Source of the DNA: Lepidurus packardi
Taxonomy: Eukaryota; Arthropoda; Branchiopoda; Notostraca; Triopsidae
NCBI GenBank assembly: GCA_023053545.1
Contig: JAKZAN010000003.1
Location: 653,501 to 717,500 of the forward strand
DNA: 64,000 nucleotides
Direction of reading: 5' to 3'
This document shows positions 54,373 through 64,000 of the stretch, piece by piece (position 1 is the stretch's first letter; every line of letters begins with the position of its first letter). Position numbers and translations under genes: made by a program. Under the pieces are notes generated by a model. The model did no database searches. It had not been told where the DNA came from and saw only the letters and a list, made by a program, of their open reading frames with translations.

Positions 54373-54474
54373 CAGGCGGTTCCGAAGACTGATTCGTGTT
54401 TGAAATTTGCTTTGTTTTGTGTTTTGTTTGTAGATGTTATGGTCACGAATGAGTAACCCCCTAGTGGAGGAGAA

Positions 54475-54713
54475 TGTTAAGTTATGCCAGGCATCTGACC
54501 TACGTCAGAGCTGGCTAGGTCAGGGGGGAGAAAGCAGGGAAAGAAAAGTAGTCGAGCACAGGAAGTGGAGAGAGAGAGCAAGCAAGAGAGAGTTGAAAGT
54601 AGCATAGCCATAGTTATAAGCAAGTGTTATTTGGACCCGTTATTATTCCAACCAAAAGTGTACGAGTGTTACAGGCTTTGTACACTAAATAAAGGAACAT
54701 TCCGTTATTAACA
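54475..54713 (+). mobile_element. 3' LTR of Gypsy2 (239 bp)
   Basis: TGTTAAG...TTAACA, preceded by the purine-rich AGTGGAGGAGAA expected for a polypurine tract. It contains AATAAAG near its 3' end. Spacer subrepeat follows immediately, which shows that this element inserted into rDNA spacer. Confidence 0.85.
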
Positions 54714-54852
54714 CATATATTCTTCGAGCGTGTAAACAGCCGTTAGAACAACTGCTTTTAGTCAAACCAAACTGTAGTTCGTAGAATTTTAAAATTTAAA
54801 AAATGCAAGTCTTTGAAGAGCTTTCAGAAAAACTAACACAGCGAATAGGAAA

Positions 54853-54853
<1 letters not shown>
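54714..54853 (+). repeat. rDNA spacer subrepeat, third unit
   Basis: CATATATTCTTCGAGCGTG...GAGCTTTCAGAAAAACTAAC matches the 148-bp units at 40820-41090. Confidence 0.85.
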
Positions 54854-54886
<33 letters not shown>

Positions 54887-54942
54887 GACGAAGCCAGGCC
54901 CGTTCCCCTGGCAGTGCGTTCGCTAGAAAGTAGGTAGGGACT
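54854..54942 (-). rRNA. Inverted 28S rRNA fragment, about 89 bases
   Basis: On the minus strand it reads TCCCTACCTACTTTCTAGCG...GGGGAAAGAAGACCCTG and TTGAGCTTGACTC, the 28S region just downstream of the classical R2/R1 insertion sites. It is not the part of 28S present at 39565-40297. Joined on one side to spacer repeat and on the other to R2D. Confidence 0.88.
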
Positions 54943-55310
54943 CTTCTGCACTTTATTCAATAGAGCCCAAGCTCGGGATTAAAGCTCGGGATAAAGCTCG
55001 GGATTGGCTCGACCAACATGGGAGAAATCTATCCCGAGATATTTCCACGAATCATTCACGGTAAGGTTTTTAAGAGTTTTTCCGGCCAGGTCAATAATCC
55101 TGTTAGAACTAATATAGACTTGTTTGGTTTTCCCAATTGCAATCAGGGACAAGGCATGACACTTTTCGATAGTAAGATCCAGCCCAAATTTAGGTAGGTT
55201 GGCTACTAAAATTTCTAATAGCGACTTAAAACCCATACGGGGATTGGCCACTAAGATAATATCGTCTGCATAGGCGATGCTGTTCAGGATCGGACTCGGT
55301 CAGGCCGACG
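54943..55310 (-). pseudogene. R2-clade fragment R2D
   Basis: Minus-strand frame with AYADDIILVANPRMGFKSLL (intact YADD, 55261-55272), IEKCHALSLIAIGK and KTLKNLTVNDSWKYLGIDFS, close to R2A but with the active site and frame preserved. It contains a small expansion (AGCTCGGGATAA three times, 54969-55003) and breaks off in the RT thumb at an AG shared with 28S. Only about 110 codons remain. Confidence 0.85.
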
Positions 55311-55471
55311 CGTGCAGAGACCAGTACGATATGATGAAGAATATTAGTGAATTTAGCGAGCTTTTGATAATGGATTTGTTTTCTTATTTGAAATGATTGA
55401 ATGTACTGTGCCATTTAAATTTGAATTCCCGCTTAGAAAGGGGCACACACCACGTAACTGGGGGAGCCTAT
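55311..55471. other. Short unassigned stretch between R2D and BEL3
   Basis: AT-rich, no gene seen. Confidence 0.4.
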
Positions 55472-55613
55472 TGTTGGCGGGAGAGCAGTTCCTTTGTTCC
55501 TTACCTCATAGTTACACAACAATGACCTCTCTTATATAGTAAAGTGGAAAATAAAGATTTTCACGTGTATTATTCGAGTTTACCTATTTACTCTCCATTA
55601 AGAATATAGAACA
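55472..55613 (+). repeat. 5' LTR of BEL3 (about 142 bp)
   Basis: TGTTGGCGGG...ATAGAACA, with TATATAG and AATAAAG inside, followed at once by a primer-binding site TGGTCCTCCGGACCGGAT. The 3' LTR is not in the window, so the start is provisional. Confidence 0.65.
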
Positions 55614-55811
55614 TGGTCCTCCGGACCGGATAGTAAGTTAAAAATTCGGAAAATTACGTGAAAACAAGAACTTTTAGACTTGCAACTGTAACTGCGCAGC
55701 TTGCAACTTGACACCCTTGTGCTTAGCCCTTGCGTCTGGAAATCGTTAAGTGGAACATTTTTGGAAATTTTGAATTGTGCTTTCTCCAAACACTCCGGCA
55801 TTTTTTTGAAA

Positions 55812-57177
55812 ATGACAGAAATGGAGAATCTCAAGAAAATAAGAACGAGTCTGAGACGTCTGGTAACCGGGAAAGTGAACGAATTGAAGACTGAACTGGA
55901 AGAAGAGTCGATCTCTGAAAGTGTTCTTAACATTGGGTTAGAACAGCTTAAATCGAAAGAGGATCGTCTAAAAGAAGCGGATAGAAATATCATCAGTCTA
56001 GAAGGAACTCAAGAAGAAGCTTACTACGAGTCGGAAAAATGGAAGCGTATTACGATAAAGTTAGCGAAATACGTTACCTGGTGAATGCACGACTGAAATC
56101 TTCGCAAAGAAAGCAGCCTTCACCTGTGGAAACGATTGGCATCCAAGAATTATTTGTTGCTGAAAGTAGAGCTTCGACACCTCAAGAAGATAGGTTCGAG
56201 ACGGCTTCTACAATCAGCCGAAGAAGCAAGAACCACATACGGAAGCCAAAACTGGACATGAAAAAGTTCGATGGATCGGACATAATGGATTTGCCTGAAT
56301 TTTGGGATTCATTTGCCTCAGCTGTTGACGATGAAGAAGACCTAGCAGACTCGGAGAAACTGTACTACCTAAAATCCTGAGTGGAGGAAGAAGCCTTGAA
56401 GACCGTAAAGGGCATGAAAACAACTGACGCCAATTACGCACTGGCCAAAGACCTCCTAATAGATCGCTATGGTAACGACGAAGTAATCTCCAGTCAACAT
56501 GTAGGTGAGCCTTTGAAAATTAGACCCGTTAGAGAAGGCAACACAAACGATTTAAGGAAGCTGTATGAAGCTTTGGCGTTTCATATTCGAGCACTCAACA
56601 ACTTGGGCAAGAAATCTGATTCGCTAGTCACTATGTTGATGCCGTTGGTGTTATCGCTTCTCCCGGACGAAATGAACGACACCTGGAATAGAGGCTCCGG
56701 AAAGCCCAAAGATGTCTCATTGCACACACTTCTTGAATTCCTGAAAGAAGAAGTCAAGACCAAAGAAAAAACGCAGCTCTCGAAGAAAATTCTCAACCAA
56801 GCTCAGGAAAATTCGATGACAGATCCTGAACGTCACATTTCCAGAGATTGCAAAGAAAACGTAACGTGCTCCGTATCCAAAGGGATACACAACACGTTGT
56901 TGCATAAGACCCCCAAGGCTACCACTATGGCAGCTTCAAGCGCCGTAAGCTCTAACCAAGGCGAAGTCTTTTTTCGAACAGCCCTAGCAAATTTGGAGTA
57001 CGACGATGGCCGCATCCAGAAAGTAAGAATACTTTTCGACAGTGGATCGGATCGTACCTGGATACGGACGAAATTAATGAAGGGCCTAAAAGTTGTCGAA
57101 ACTGAATCTTTGCGTGTCTGTGGCTTTGGAAGAAAGTCGAACCACTCGACCGCCGCAAGATCTACAGGATCAAATTA
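55812..57177 (+). pseudogene. BEL3 gag and protease
   Basis: ATG 55812 opens a helical N-terminus (MTEMENLKKIRTSLRRL), a frameshift near 56040, then PKLDMKKFDGSDIMDLPEFW (DUF1759 start), a TGA at about 56379, and the rest of the capsid-like domain to about 56820. The Cys knuckles are reduced to RDCKENVTC. The protease shows LFDSGSDRTWI. The frame ends at 57177. The zinc-knuckle region is partly deleted. Confidence 0.8.
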
Positions 57178-57240
57178 AGCAACACCTGTGGACATGAAAA
57201 GAGGACCGTAGAAGTAAACGCGACCGAAATTTACGATATT

Positions 57241-58402
57241 GTGGAGCCCATTGAATCTGTAAAGCTCTCAGAGAGTTTCAAGAACAGCCTATTCAGACAA
57301 GTTGGTTGGCCGAACGCATCGGGTGTTTACCTGAAGGATCTCCAACTGGCGGACGACTTGAATGGCGAATTACGACAAGACATAGACATACTCATAGGAT
57401 TGCGACGCGAATGGGAGTTTTATAGTGGCGCTGTATTGAAGTCTGACGAACAAGAGTCCCCACGCCTTTTGGAATCCATTTTTGGATGGGTTATATCCGG
57501 AGACGATTATAAGACAATGAAAAAGAGACGTAATACTATGTCACCATTGGCAATAAGCAATCAAGACTTGAACCAAGGACCGAAGAAATGTTGGGACTTA
57601 GAAAGCCTTGGTATTTCGAAAAACGAAACGAAGCAAGAACAAGAAGAAGAACAGCTAGCGGTGGAATTCTTCGAAAAATCCATTAAGTATGAATAAGATC
57701 ACTACGAAGTCGGACTTCCAATTTTACCAGAAAATGGGAAGCTAGGGAACAATCGAGGCGCGGCAATACGGCGGCTCGAGCAGCAAGAAAGAAGAATGGA
57801 AAAGGACGCAAAGGTCAAAGGAGCATACGATGAAGCTATGCACTCCTATTTAGAGAATGGATTCGCCGAAGAAGACCCACGCGAAGCTGAAGAAGGAACC
57901 GTGCGATACTTACCACATCACATGGTCATTAGACCTGACAAGGAAACGACGATTTTTAGACTTTGCTTCGACGCGCTCGGCGAAGCAACCGGGGGAGAAG
58001 TCCTTGAACGACGTTGTCGTGGCGGGCCCAAACCCAATACCGAATTTACATGAACTTCTGGTACGTTTTCGAAAGCACCAGATTGTAATTTGAGGAGATG
58101 TTAAAAAAATGTTCCTCAAAGTTGGAATTAGAGAAGAAGACAGGAATTTTCTGTCTTATGTCTACCGCAAAGATGTAAAAATGCTGAATTACCGAATGAA
58201 AGTGGCTTGTTTTGGAGTCAATGCCTTTCCCTTCATTTGCACCTCGGTGGTCAAACAACATTTGCTGAAATATCAAGAAATTTTCCCTACTACGGTGAGG
58301 AAATTAATGGAAGATATTTTCGTAGATGACATACTTACTGGCAGCGACGATGAAGAGGAAGGATTGAAGCTATACAAGAAGACCCGAAGACTGATTGTCT
58401 GA
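57241..58402 (+). pseudogene. BEL3 protease end and reverse transcriptase
   Basis: LRQDIDILIGLRREWEF (end of the retropepsin region), FGWVISGDD, then RT preludes RYLPHHMVIRPDKE and FLKVGIREEDRNFLSYVY, with the active site FVDDILTG near 58320. Split by several stops and frameshifts (57694, about 57985, 58092). The RT palm end and the start of RNase H are deleted after 58400. Confidence 0.82.
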
Positions 58403-58409
58403 AATTCCC

Positions 58410-59193
58410 GTAACTCTTCATTGGATTAGAAGAGCGGCGAACCGCTGGAAACAATTCGTCGCTAACAGAGAAAGGGAAATCCAGAATCTTACGGATCCTT
58501 CCTGCTGGAGACACTGCCCAGGCCAGGACAACCCAGCTGACAAGAACTCAAGAGGAGCGTGTTTGGCAAATTGATACTGGACGAAATATGGTGGAACGGA
58601 CCAGTCTGGCGGAGTCAAGACGAGTCACATTGGCCATCAAAAGAATCCGTTGCGAACGAAGAAGAAATCGAAGGAAAATAAACTTACGCGTTAAGCGCTG
58701 TAACCGCCACCGAAGAAAGAATTGTCGACGTGCATAAATTCAGCATGTATTCGATACTACTACGTTTTGTGGTTAGACTTCTCCGTTTGAAAAGTCATTG
58801 GAGCAAGAAACTGAACAAGACTGGACCCTTGGAAGCTGATGAATTTGAGGACGCCAGACTGTTCCTAATAAAGCAGGAACAGCGAATAGCTTTCCAAGAT
58901 GATATAAAAAGAATCAAAGAATGCCGAGAATTGAGCAGCGATTCCAAACTGAAGAACTTTACCCCATTCCTGGATGAAAATGGAATCGTAAGAATTGGAG
59001 GAAGGATTGACGAAGCAGACGACCATATGAAACGAAACATCCCATCCTACTGCCGAAAAATCATTTCTCGGAATTGATCATACGTTATTACCATGTTACA
59101 AAATTACACGCTGGAGTCAATGGCACCCTCAGCGCCCTTAGAGAAGAGTTTTGGATACTCCGCGGAAGACAACTGGTAAGGGACTTAGTGAAG
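58410..59193 (+). pseudogene. BEL3 RNase H end and integrase finger
   Basis: WRHCPGQDNPADKNSRG closes RNase H. Then FLDENGIVRIGGRIDEA and the integrase finger HVTKLHAGVNGTLSALREEFWI...RDLVKC. Exactly after this Cys codon the LTR of BEL4 starts, so the core of the BEL3 integrase lies beyond BEL4, outside the window. Confidence 0.82.
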
Positions 59194-59632
59194 TGTTGGA
59201 GCGAGCCAAGCCAAATAGTAGGCCGCTCAGCCACCCCTTGTTTTTTGGTTGACAGGACCGTTGGAGATCCAAGATGTAGGGATGGTCTCGGCAAGTAGGC
59301 TTAGAGAGCGATAGAGTCGCAAGAGAATGGTAGAGAGCGATAGAGCCGTAAGAGAGTGGTGAGAGCGATAGAGTCGCAAAAGAGTGGTTGAGAGCGATAG
59401 AGTTGCGGTCAAGGATCCGAAATATATTTCAGTGACTTTCAGTAGTAACGACAGTTGATAGGTAGACCTGATAAGTGCAACTCTGCACCCAAGTGTGACT
59501 CCCTTTTTTTGTTATCCTTCTGTTGTTAAGCATTATTTGATTTTCAATAAACCTCCAATTAAATCCATCGCTAAGAAACCACCGGCAAACATTTCATCCC
59601 TTACACAAGTTACAGTCCATTGCGTACATTCA
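59194..59632 (+). repeat. 5' LTR of BEL4 (about 439 bp)
   Basis: TGTTGGAGCG...TACATTCA, followed by a primer-binding site TTGGTCCTCCGGGCCGGAT, nearly that of BEL3. It includes AATAAAC near 59547 and a minirepeat array at 59303-59408. Confidence 0.75.
59303..59408 (+). repeat. About 30-bp tandem repeat in the BEL4 LTR (about four units)
   Basis: Units of AGAGAGCGATAGAGTCGCAA plus GAGAATGGT and variants. Confidence 0.85.
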
Positions 59633-59892
59633 CTTGGTCCTCCGGGCCGGATCCTGGTGGTTTCGTGATTGACAAACATTAGCTATTGTGACATCGTGAC
59701 TTCTTTCGAAACTCCATTGAAAATTTTGCGTGAACGTTCCTTCATCGTACAAAACCGTTGTGTGTGTCATCTGTTTGACCTGACCGTGCCAGGCCTCAAG
59801 TCGTATCGCCGACAACAGGTCCCCTGGGAGCAATTGGTAACAAAACCCTACGCTAAGGGAAGCTACTCTTTTTGGGCATCCATCACGACGAG

Positions 59893-61024
59893 ATGGCCGA
59901 TGCCAACCACGAACTTGTTCCCGAGTGAGATGTCCTGAAAAGGAGACGAAAATTGCTCCGACACAAGGTCACCAGTCGTTGCAACCAGATCGAGACTATC
60001 ATCCGCGAAGCAATATCAAGGAGAATTATGAAACGTTACTTGAAGGAATGCGTAGAAGTTATAGAAGAGGCCGAAAGTCTCAACGACCGAATCCTAGCGG
60101 AACTAGATGAAGATGATGAAGAAGCAAAGAGACAATACGACCTTCATCAGACTTAAGAGTACCGGATTGCCGAGATCTCTGAAGCAGTCCTAGAGTACTG
60201 TGGAAAGTTTCCGGATGATAAGTCGCAAACATTTATAGAAGAGCCTAGCAACGTCAGCGGAAGCCGTGCCCATTCCGTCGTAGACAAGGAAAGTAGTATT
60301 GTCACTAGAAGCTATGCTCAGTCCGTGGTACATTCCCCCGCAAGACATGATCAATCCTCAAGGCTGTAGACGTAACAGACAGGGTTAGCCAATATCCGAA
60401 CAATTGAGTAACTATCTTGTGAAAACCATTAAAGGTGTTTTTAACAAGACAAAAATTCCTAAGGCGAAAGCGACAGGATGGAGCTCACCAACATCGAAAA
60501 ATCGCGTTTCAGAATGGGCAGAAGACCAGGAAACGAACAACGAAGCTCCGGACGCCTGGATTGACGTTTACGTCTGTGGAAAGGGGAAACGGAACGCAGC
60601 AAACTCCGGCTGTTCGAAACACTCAGAAGCTAAATTGGATCCGTACTCTGGATCAGCGCTAGAATGGTTCCAGTGGGTCGATCTTATCCGATCACTGGTT
60701 CACGAAACATTGAAAAGCCCTAGAGAAAGGTTGGCTATTCTCCGACGTAACCTACGTGGAGATTGTACAGACATCGTGTATGGTCTCGGAGGCGGCGAGG
60801 ACGCGTACAAGGCTGCACTAAGTCGCCTGAAGAATCATTGCGGACGTCGTGACGTTATGAGAGCCGCTCACATTCAAGCCATGGTCAAGCTTGAAGTCAG
60901 AAAGAGCTCCACCGCTTTCAAGAGATTTGCGGAGCGCGTACGCACCCACCTCTCCGACCTCAACCGCATCGGAGGCTGCAGTCACCGAGACTTGATCGAA
61001 CGTGTCAACTTAAAGTCAACTTAA
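59893..61024 (+). pseudogene. BEL4 gag
   Basis: ATG 59893 (MADANHELVPE), in-frame TGA at 59926, then KRRRKLLRHKVTSRCNQIE and a coiled-coil segment to about 60370 with further stops. From 60404: KLDPYSGSALEWFQWVDLI and RLAILRRNLRGDCTDIVYGL, the DUF1759 core. A 26-bp tandem duplication (GTGTCAACTT(A/G)AAGTCAACTTAA, about 61003-61050) ends the frame. The knuckles and protease that should follow are missing. Confidence 0.8.
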
Positions 61025-61160
61025 CGTGTCAACTTGAAGTCAACTTAATCCGAGCGGCTTACGACAACTCGACGCAACTTTCAGGGCGTTTTGTGAAACC
61101 GAATCGTTCGGCATCGAACACTCCAGCGGACTGATCTTCTCGAAAGAAGATTCTCGTGCA

Positions 61161-62580
61161 GTGGAGACAGTAGCGGCGGGAACGAAGTTCCTGAACCCCG
61201 GCTATGAAATCACCCTACCTTGGCGAGAGGGGGAACGGGACCTGAAGAACTACCGCGCCATGGCACAGCAACGTTACTTGGCCCTGTTACGGAAATTCGC
61301 GAAGGATCGCGAGTATGAGGCGGACTACAGGCACGCCATAAAGAAATACGTTGACCAAGGCTATGCCCACAAGGTTAATGGCAAAGCGGAACTCGAACGC
61401 CCTCGCCAATAGTTCTTACCACATCACGGGGTGTACAAGAAATCCAAAGACAAAAGGAAACTGCGGGTTGTCTTCGACTCCCAGGACCCGTCCTGCAAGC
61501 TGAGATTCCGGACGTGTTTTGTAAGTTCCGAGAGCATGATGTCGCCTTCGTGGCGGACATTGAAGCGTTGTTCAGTCGGATCCGACTTCGCGAGGAAGAT
61601 GCCCGCTATCACCATTTTCTACGGAAGGGAGAGGGCGCGGAAGCGATCGAAGTCTTGTAGATGGTTCGTCTCGCTTTCGGTGACACTTGCTCGCCCTTCA
61701 TTGCGATCCATACTGTCCGCAGGATTGCTGAGGAATACGGAGCGGATATCCCCGAAGCGGCGTTGGCCCTGACTTAAAACCTGTACATGGATGATTATCT
61801 GGATAGTAGTGCCACCAAAGACCGAGCGATCCCGAGGATCCAAGGGGTCGTGGACCTTGTAAGTCGCGGAGATTTCCACTTGGGAAAATGGGTCACGAAC
61901 TGCCCTCATATTCTAGATACTGTCGGAACAGAGGAAACAGGTTACTGCGCGTTGAGTGAGCAGGAGTCCGCGAAGGTCTTAGGGATACTGTGGGTGCCAT
62001 CACGAGACATTTTAACGTCAAGGATGGCCAATCCGCATGACGTCGTGTTTACCCGAAGAGGACTACTGAAAGTCTTAGCGGAGGTGTTTGACCCAATGGG
62101 GTTCCTCGCACCGCTGACCGTTAAGGCAAAGATTAAACTGCGAGAATTGGGTCTCGGCAGTCTGGGCTGGGATGATAATATTCCGGAAGAAGCGAGCCAG
62201 TGGTGGCACGAGTGGCTGTTGGTACTTCGAGACCTACGGAGAGTAGAAATACCCAGATGCCTATTTTCCTGAAGAAAACTCAATCGACCGAGTAGAACTA
62301 CATACGTTCGGAGACGCTTCTCAGCAAGCCGTAGCGACAGTCGTGTACACCGAGCGGTCTATAAGGATGGTAGCGTACGCACTAACACCGTTATGGCCGA
62401 AACGAAACTTAACCCACTCAAAACTATTTCGATCGCGAAAGCAGAGCTGAACGCAGGTCTGTTAAGAGCTCGACTGACAACCTACGTGGGGAGGGCACTA
62501 CGACGGACGATATTTTTGGACGGACGGCTCATGCGTCCGCAATTGGATCCGGTATACTTCCTCGTATTACAAACCGTTCG
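61161..62580 (+). pseudogene. BEL4 reverse transcriptase and RNase H
   Basis: LPWREGERDLKNYRAMAQQR and YVDQGYAHKVNGKAEL open the RT. A frameshift and stops follow. From 61787 MDDYLDSSATKD gives the active site YMDD, then VLGILWVPSRDIL, EVFDPMGFLAPLTVKAKI (RT end), and RNase H traces (FGDASQQAV near 62310, ISIAKAELNAG near 62430). Many frameshifts. Confidence 0.82.
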
Positions 62581-62599
62581 TTAGTAACCGGATCGGTGA

Positions 62600-64000
62600 G
62601 ATCAAAACTCTGACGCGCCCCGACGAATTGCGCTACGTACCCAGCAAGCGCAACAGCAGTGACATTGCCACACGATCTGGTTTGGATATCAACCATGAAA
62701 ATATGCAGTCCTGGTCAAAGGGCCCTGATTTCCTTTTGCTAAATGAAGATGCTTGGCCGCGAGATATTCCGTGGATTGTTAACCCGGAAGAGATGAGACC
62801 AGCCTATGAGCAACGTTGTTTCGTAACGTCACAAGCCACCGACGACGTCGACTGGGTGAGCGTACGGACGGAGGATTGCTCCGGGTTCCGCAACTTAACG
62901 GATCATTAAAAGCCCTACTGAAGGCTAATCAGTGGCAAGCATTCAGTCCTGACATCAGTAGACTACGTGAAGGCGCCAGTTTGGCGCGAACGTCCAAGAT
63001 ATTGCCTTTCGATCCATTTCTGGACGCAGATGGATTGTTGAGAGTCGGTGGAAGACTAGAAGCAGCTGATTTTCCTTTCGAAAATAATCAACCGGTGCTT
63101 TTACCACCCAAACACCCTTACCACCCAAACAACCTTACCACCCAAACACCTAAACTCAGCGATTAATCGAAGACTTCCACCTTCGATTGTTGCACGCAGG
63201 TGTCAACCATGTCTTGGCACACCTGAGGGAGACATATTGGATCATCAACGGGCGCGAAGCGGTTGAGAGAGCCCGAAGGAGTTGCATGGAGTGCAAAATC
63301 GACGTTGCAAAACCAGCCACGCAACTTATGGGAAACCTTCCTGTGGAACGCCTACATGTTTCGACTCCCTTTACCCACACGTCCGTCGACTACATTGGGC
63401 CGTTGGAAGTTCTTCTGGGTAATAATCGTGTCGTAAAACGTTACGGTGCCATTTTCACTTGCATGGTGACAAGAGCAGTTCACCTCGATCTTGCGCGTAC
63501 CCTGTCGACGGATGATTTCCTACTTGTACTACGTCGCTTTGTTGCGACCCGCGGCAAGCCATTGAGCATCTACTCCGACAATGGAACGAATTTTGTTGGA
63601 GCGGAAAGGGAGCTAAACAAACTAGCTCAAGCTACCCGTGAAGATAACTCCCTGAAAGGATTCTGTACGAAGCAAGGCATTGAATGGAGGTTTCAACCGT
63701 CACTGCCCCCGCATTTCGGGGGTGTACATGAAAGTCTAGTAAAGTTAGCCAAGCGGGCACTTGACAAGGTAATTGGCTATCGAGAAGGAGAAAAGGAATC
63801 ACATTACCGAAAAGATATTAAGAACTTTGCTGTCCGAGATCACCGGATTTTTGAACGGTCGGCCGCAAATGTACGTAAGCTCGGAACCAAAAGACATGCG
63901 AGTTATTACCCAAACGATTTTCTCAACCAAAGATCGTCATCGAACTTCGTACCTGCCGGGAATAAGGTCGAAAATAATCCCCGCAAACTCTATAAGTACC
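62600..64000 (+). pseudogene. BEL4 RNase H end and integrase, running off the window
   Basis: RYVPSKRNSSDIATRSG (RNase H end), FLDADGLLRVGGRLEA, then after a minirepeat near 63106-63150 the integrase finger HLRLLHAGVNHVLAHLRETYW...CMECKIDV. Core with Asp in TSVDYIGPLEV, Asp in YSDNGTNFVG and Glu in PHFGGVHESLV, all three present. From about 63780 the frame shifts twice around FLNGRPQMYVSSEPKD. The frame is still open at 64000. Confidence 0.87.
63106..63150 (+). repeat. (ACCACCCAAACAMCTT)n minirepeat in BEL4 pol
   Basis: Three imperfect 16-base units just before the integrase zinc finger, coinciding with a frame break. Confidence 0.75.

Noticed and set aside
59669-59938. 89-residue frame before BEL4 gag
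   Set aside because: It is in another frame than the recognisable gag N-terminus that starts at ATG 59893, and it overlaps the leader region.

Overview
The window is a eukaryotic, almost certainly invertebrate metazoan, repeat graveyard. The pointers are a decayed but still intron-bearing kinesin-associated protein 3 gene, an 18S-ITS1-5.8S-ITS2-28S ribosomal RNA block of animal type, four BEL/Pao retrotransposons (a superfamily known from animals), Ty3/Gypsy elements, an ISL2EU-type DNA transposon and at least five fragments of R2-clade (restriction-like endonuclease) non-LTR retrotransposons. The 28S 3' end and the 5.8S look ecdysozoan, but I cannot name the organism. I see no intact, clearly functional host gene.

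Layout. 1-3.2 kb: 3' part of a Gypsy element (long open pol, one LTR) abutting a broken unknown ORF. 3.8-7.4 kb: mostly unrecognised, with tRNA-like halves near 5.0 kb and a decayed R2-clade reverse transcriptase on the minus strand near 5.7-6.0 kb. 7.4-11.0 kb: an ISL2EU transposon with inverted terminal repeats, a YqaJ-nuclease gene and an internally deleted DDE transposase. 11.7-14.5 kb: KIFAP3/KAP3 pseudogene with about ten exons. 14.7-17.3 kb: Gypsy gag remnant and a pair of diverged direct repeats. 17.3-23.2 kb: full-length BEL element (BEL1) with two 350-bp LTRs and an AGGAC target duplication, inserted just upstream of an R2-clade element (R2A).

21.4-36.2 kb: a 4,958-bp unit (BEL1 5' half + R2A + start of a second R2-clade element, R2B) present three times in tandem and nearly identical. 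R2B carries a convincing HDV-like self-cleaving ribozyme fold in its 5' UTR. 36.2-36.9 kb: R2B breaks off inside its reverse transcriptase and joins the 3' end of an 18S gene. 36.9-40.3 kb: 18S 3' end, ITS1, 5.8S, ITS2 and a 28S gene lacking all but its last ~0.73 kb. 40.3-44.0 kb: intergenic spacer with several repeat families. 44.0-45.8 kb: truncated R2-clade element (R2C). 45.8-54.7 kb: Gypsy2, split by a BEL element (BEL2) inserted exactly in its integrase zinc finger. 54.7-55.3 kb: spacer repeat, inverted 28S piece and R2-clade piece (R2D). 55.5-64 kb: BEL3, itself interrupted by BEL4, which runs off the window.

The retroelements do not cooperate in a pathway. They form nested layers in and next to decayed ribosomal DNA. 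The R2-clade pieces touch 18S, 28S and spacer sequence, which fits an rDNA-associated lineage. Most reading frames are broken; the best preserved are the Gypsy1 pol and BEL1.
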